A DNA stretch of 6,640 nt from the NCBI GenBank assembly GCA_030633365.1, contig DAOVSY010000164.1:1-6640 (forward strand), written 5' to 3'. Positions 6,640 through 6,640 of the stretch are shown here, one piece after another. The position numbers were made by a program, and so were the translations under genes. Under the pieces are notes generated by a model. The model saw only the letters and a program-made list of their open reading frames with translations, had not been told where the DNA came from and searched no databases. This DNA comes from Spirochaetaceae bacterium (GTDB lineage: Bacteria > Spirochaetota > Spirochaetia > B11-G9). Position 1 is the first letter of the stretch. Each line of letters opens with the position of its first letter.

Positions 6640-6640
6640 T

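Overview
The window carries six protein genes on two converging gene strings and almost no intergenic DNA. The DNA is AT-rich and the genes are tightly packed with Shine-Dalgarno starts. All products are bacterial types: a bacterial-type AspRS with a GAD insert, GatB, and RmuC. A low-GC bacterium is clear. A spirochaete is a plausible guess from the overall flavour of the proteins, but I cannot prove it from this window.

Plus strand (2-2537): the 3' part of a probable pyrophosphate-type phosphofructokinase, then a PIG-L/LmbE-family deacetylase whose ATG overlaps the preceding TAA, then a two-SIS-domain protein related to the isomerase half of GlmS, only 2 nt further on. These three look like one translationally coupled operon. 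Read together they suggest an amino-sugar route. The PIG-L enzyme would remove the N-acetyl group, the SIS protein would deaminate and isomerise the amino sugar phosphate to fructose-6-phosphate, and phosphofructokinase would pass it into glycolysis. This would resemble the archaeal Dac/GlmD chitin-sugar route more than classic NagA/NagB. The pathway is an inference from families and gene order.

Minus strand (6639-2552): gatB (5' end outside the window), aspS and rmuC, in that order of transcription. The AspRS anticodon-binding domain has His33 and Gly85 where the non-discriminating Pseudomonas enzyme has His31 and Gly82. It therefore probably also makes Asp-tRNA(Asn), which GatCAB, including the neighbouring GatB, would amidate to Asn-tRNA(Asn). 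rmuC follows aspS after 13 nt and is probably cotranscribed.

Two small non-coding structures stand out. A four-copy imperfect 11-bp tandem repeat fills most of the gatB-aspS gap, covers the gatB stop codon and contributes the core of the aspS ribosome binding site. A small AT-rich hairpin sits exactly between the two converging operons. No tRNA, rRNA, CRISPR, insertion sequence or clear promoter was seen.
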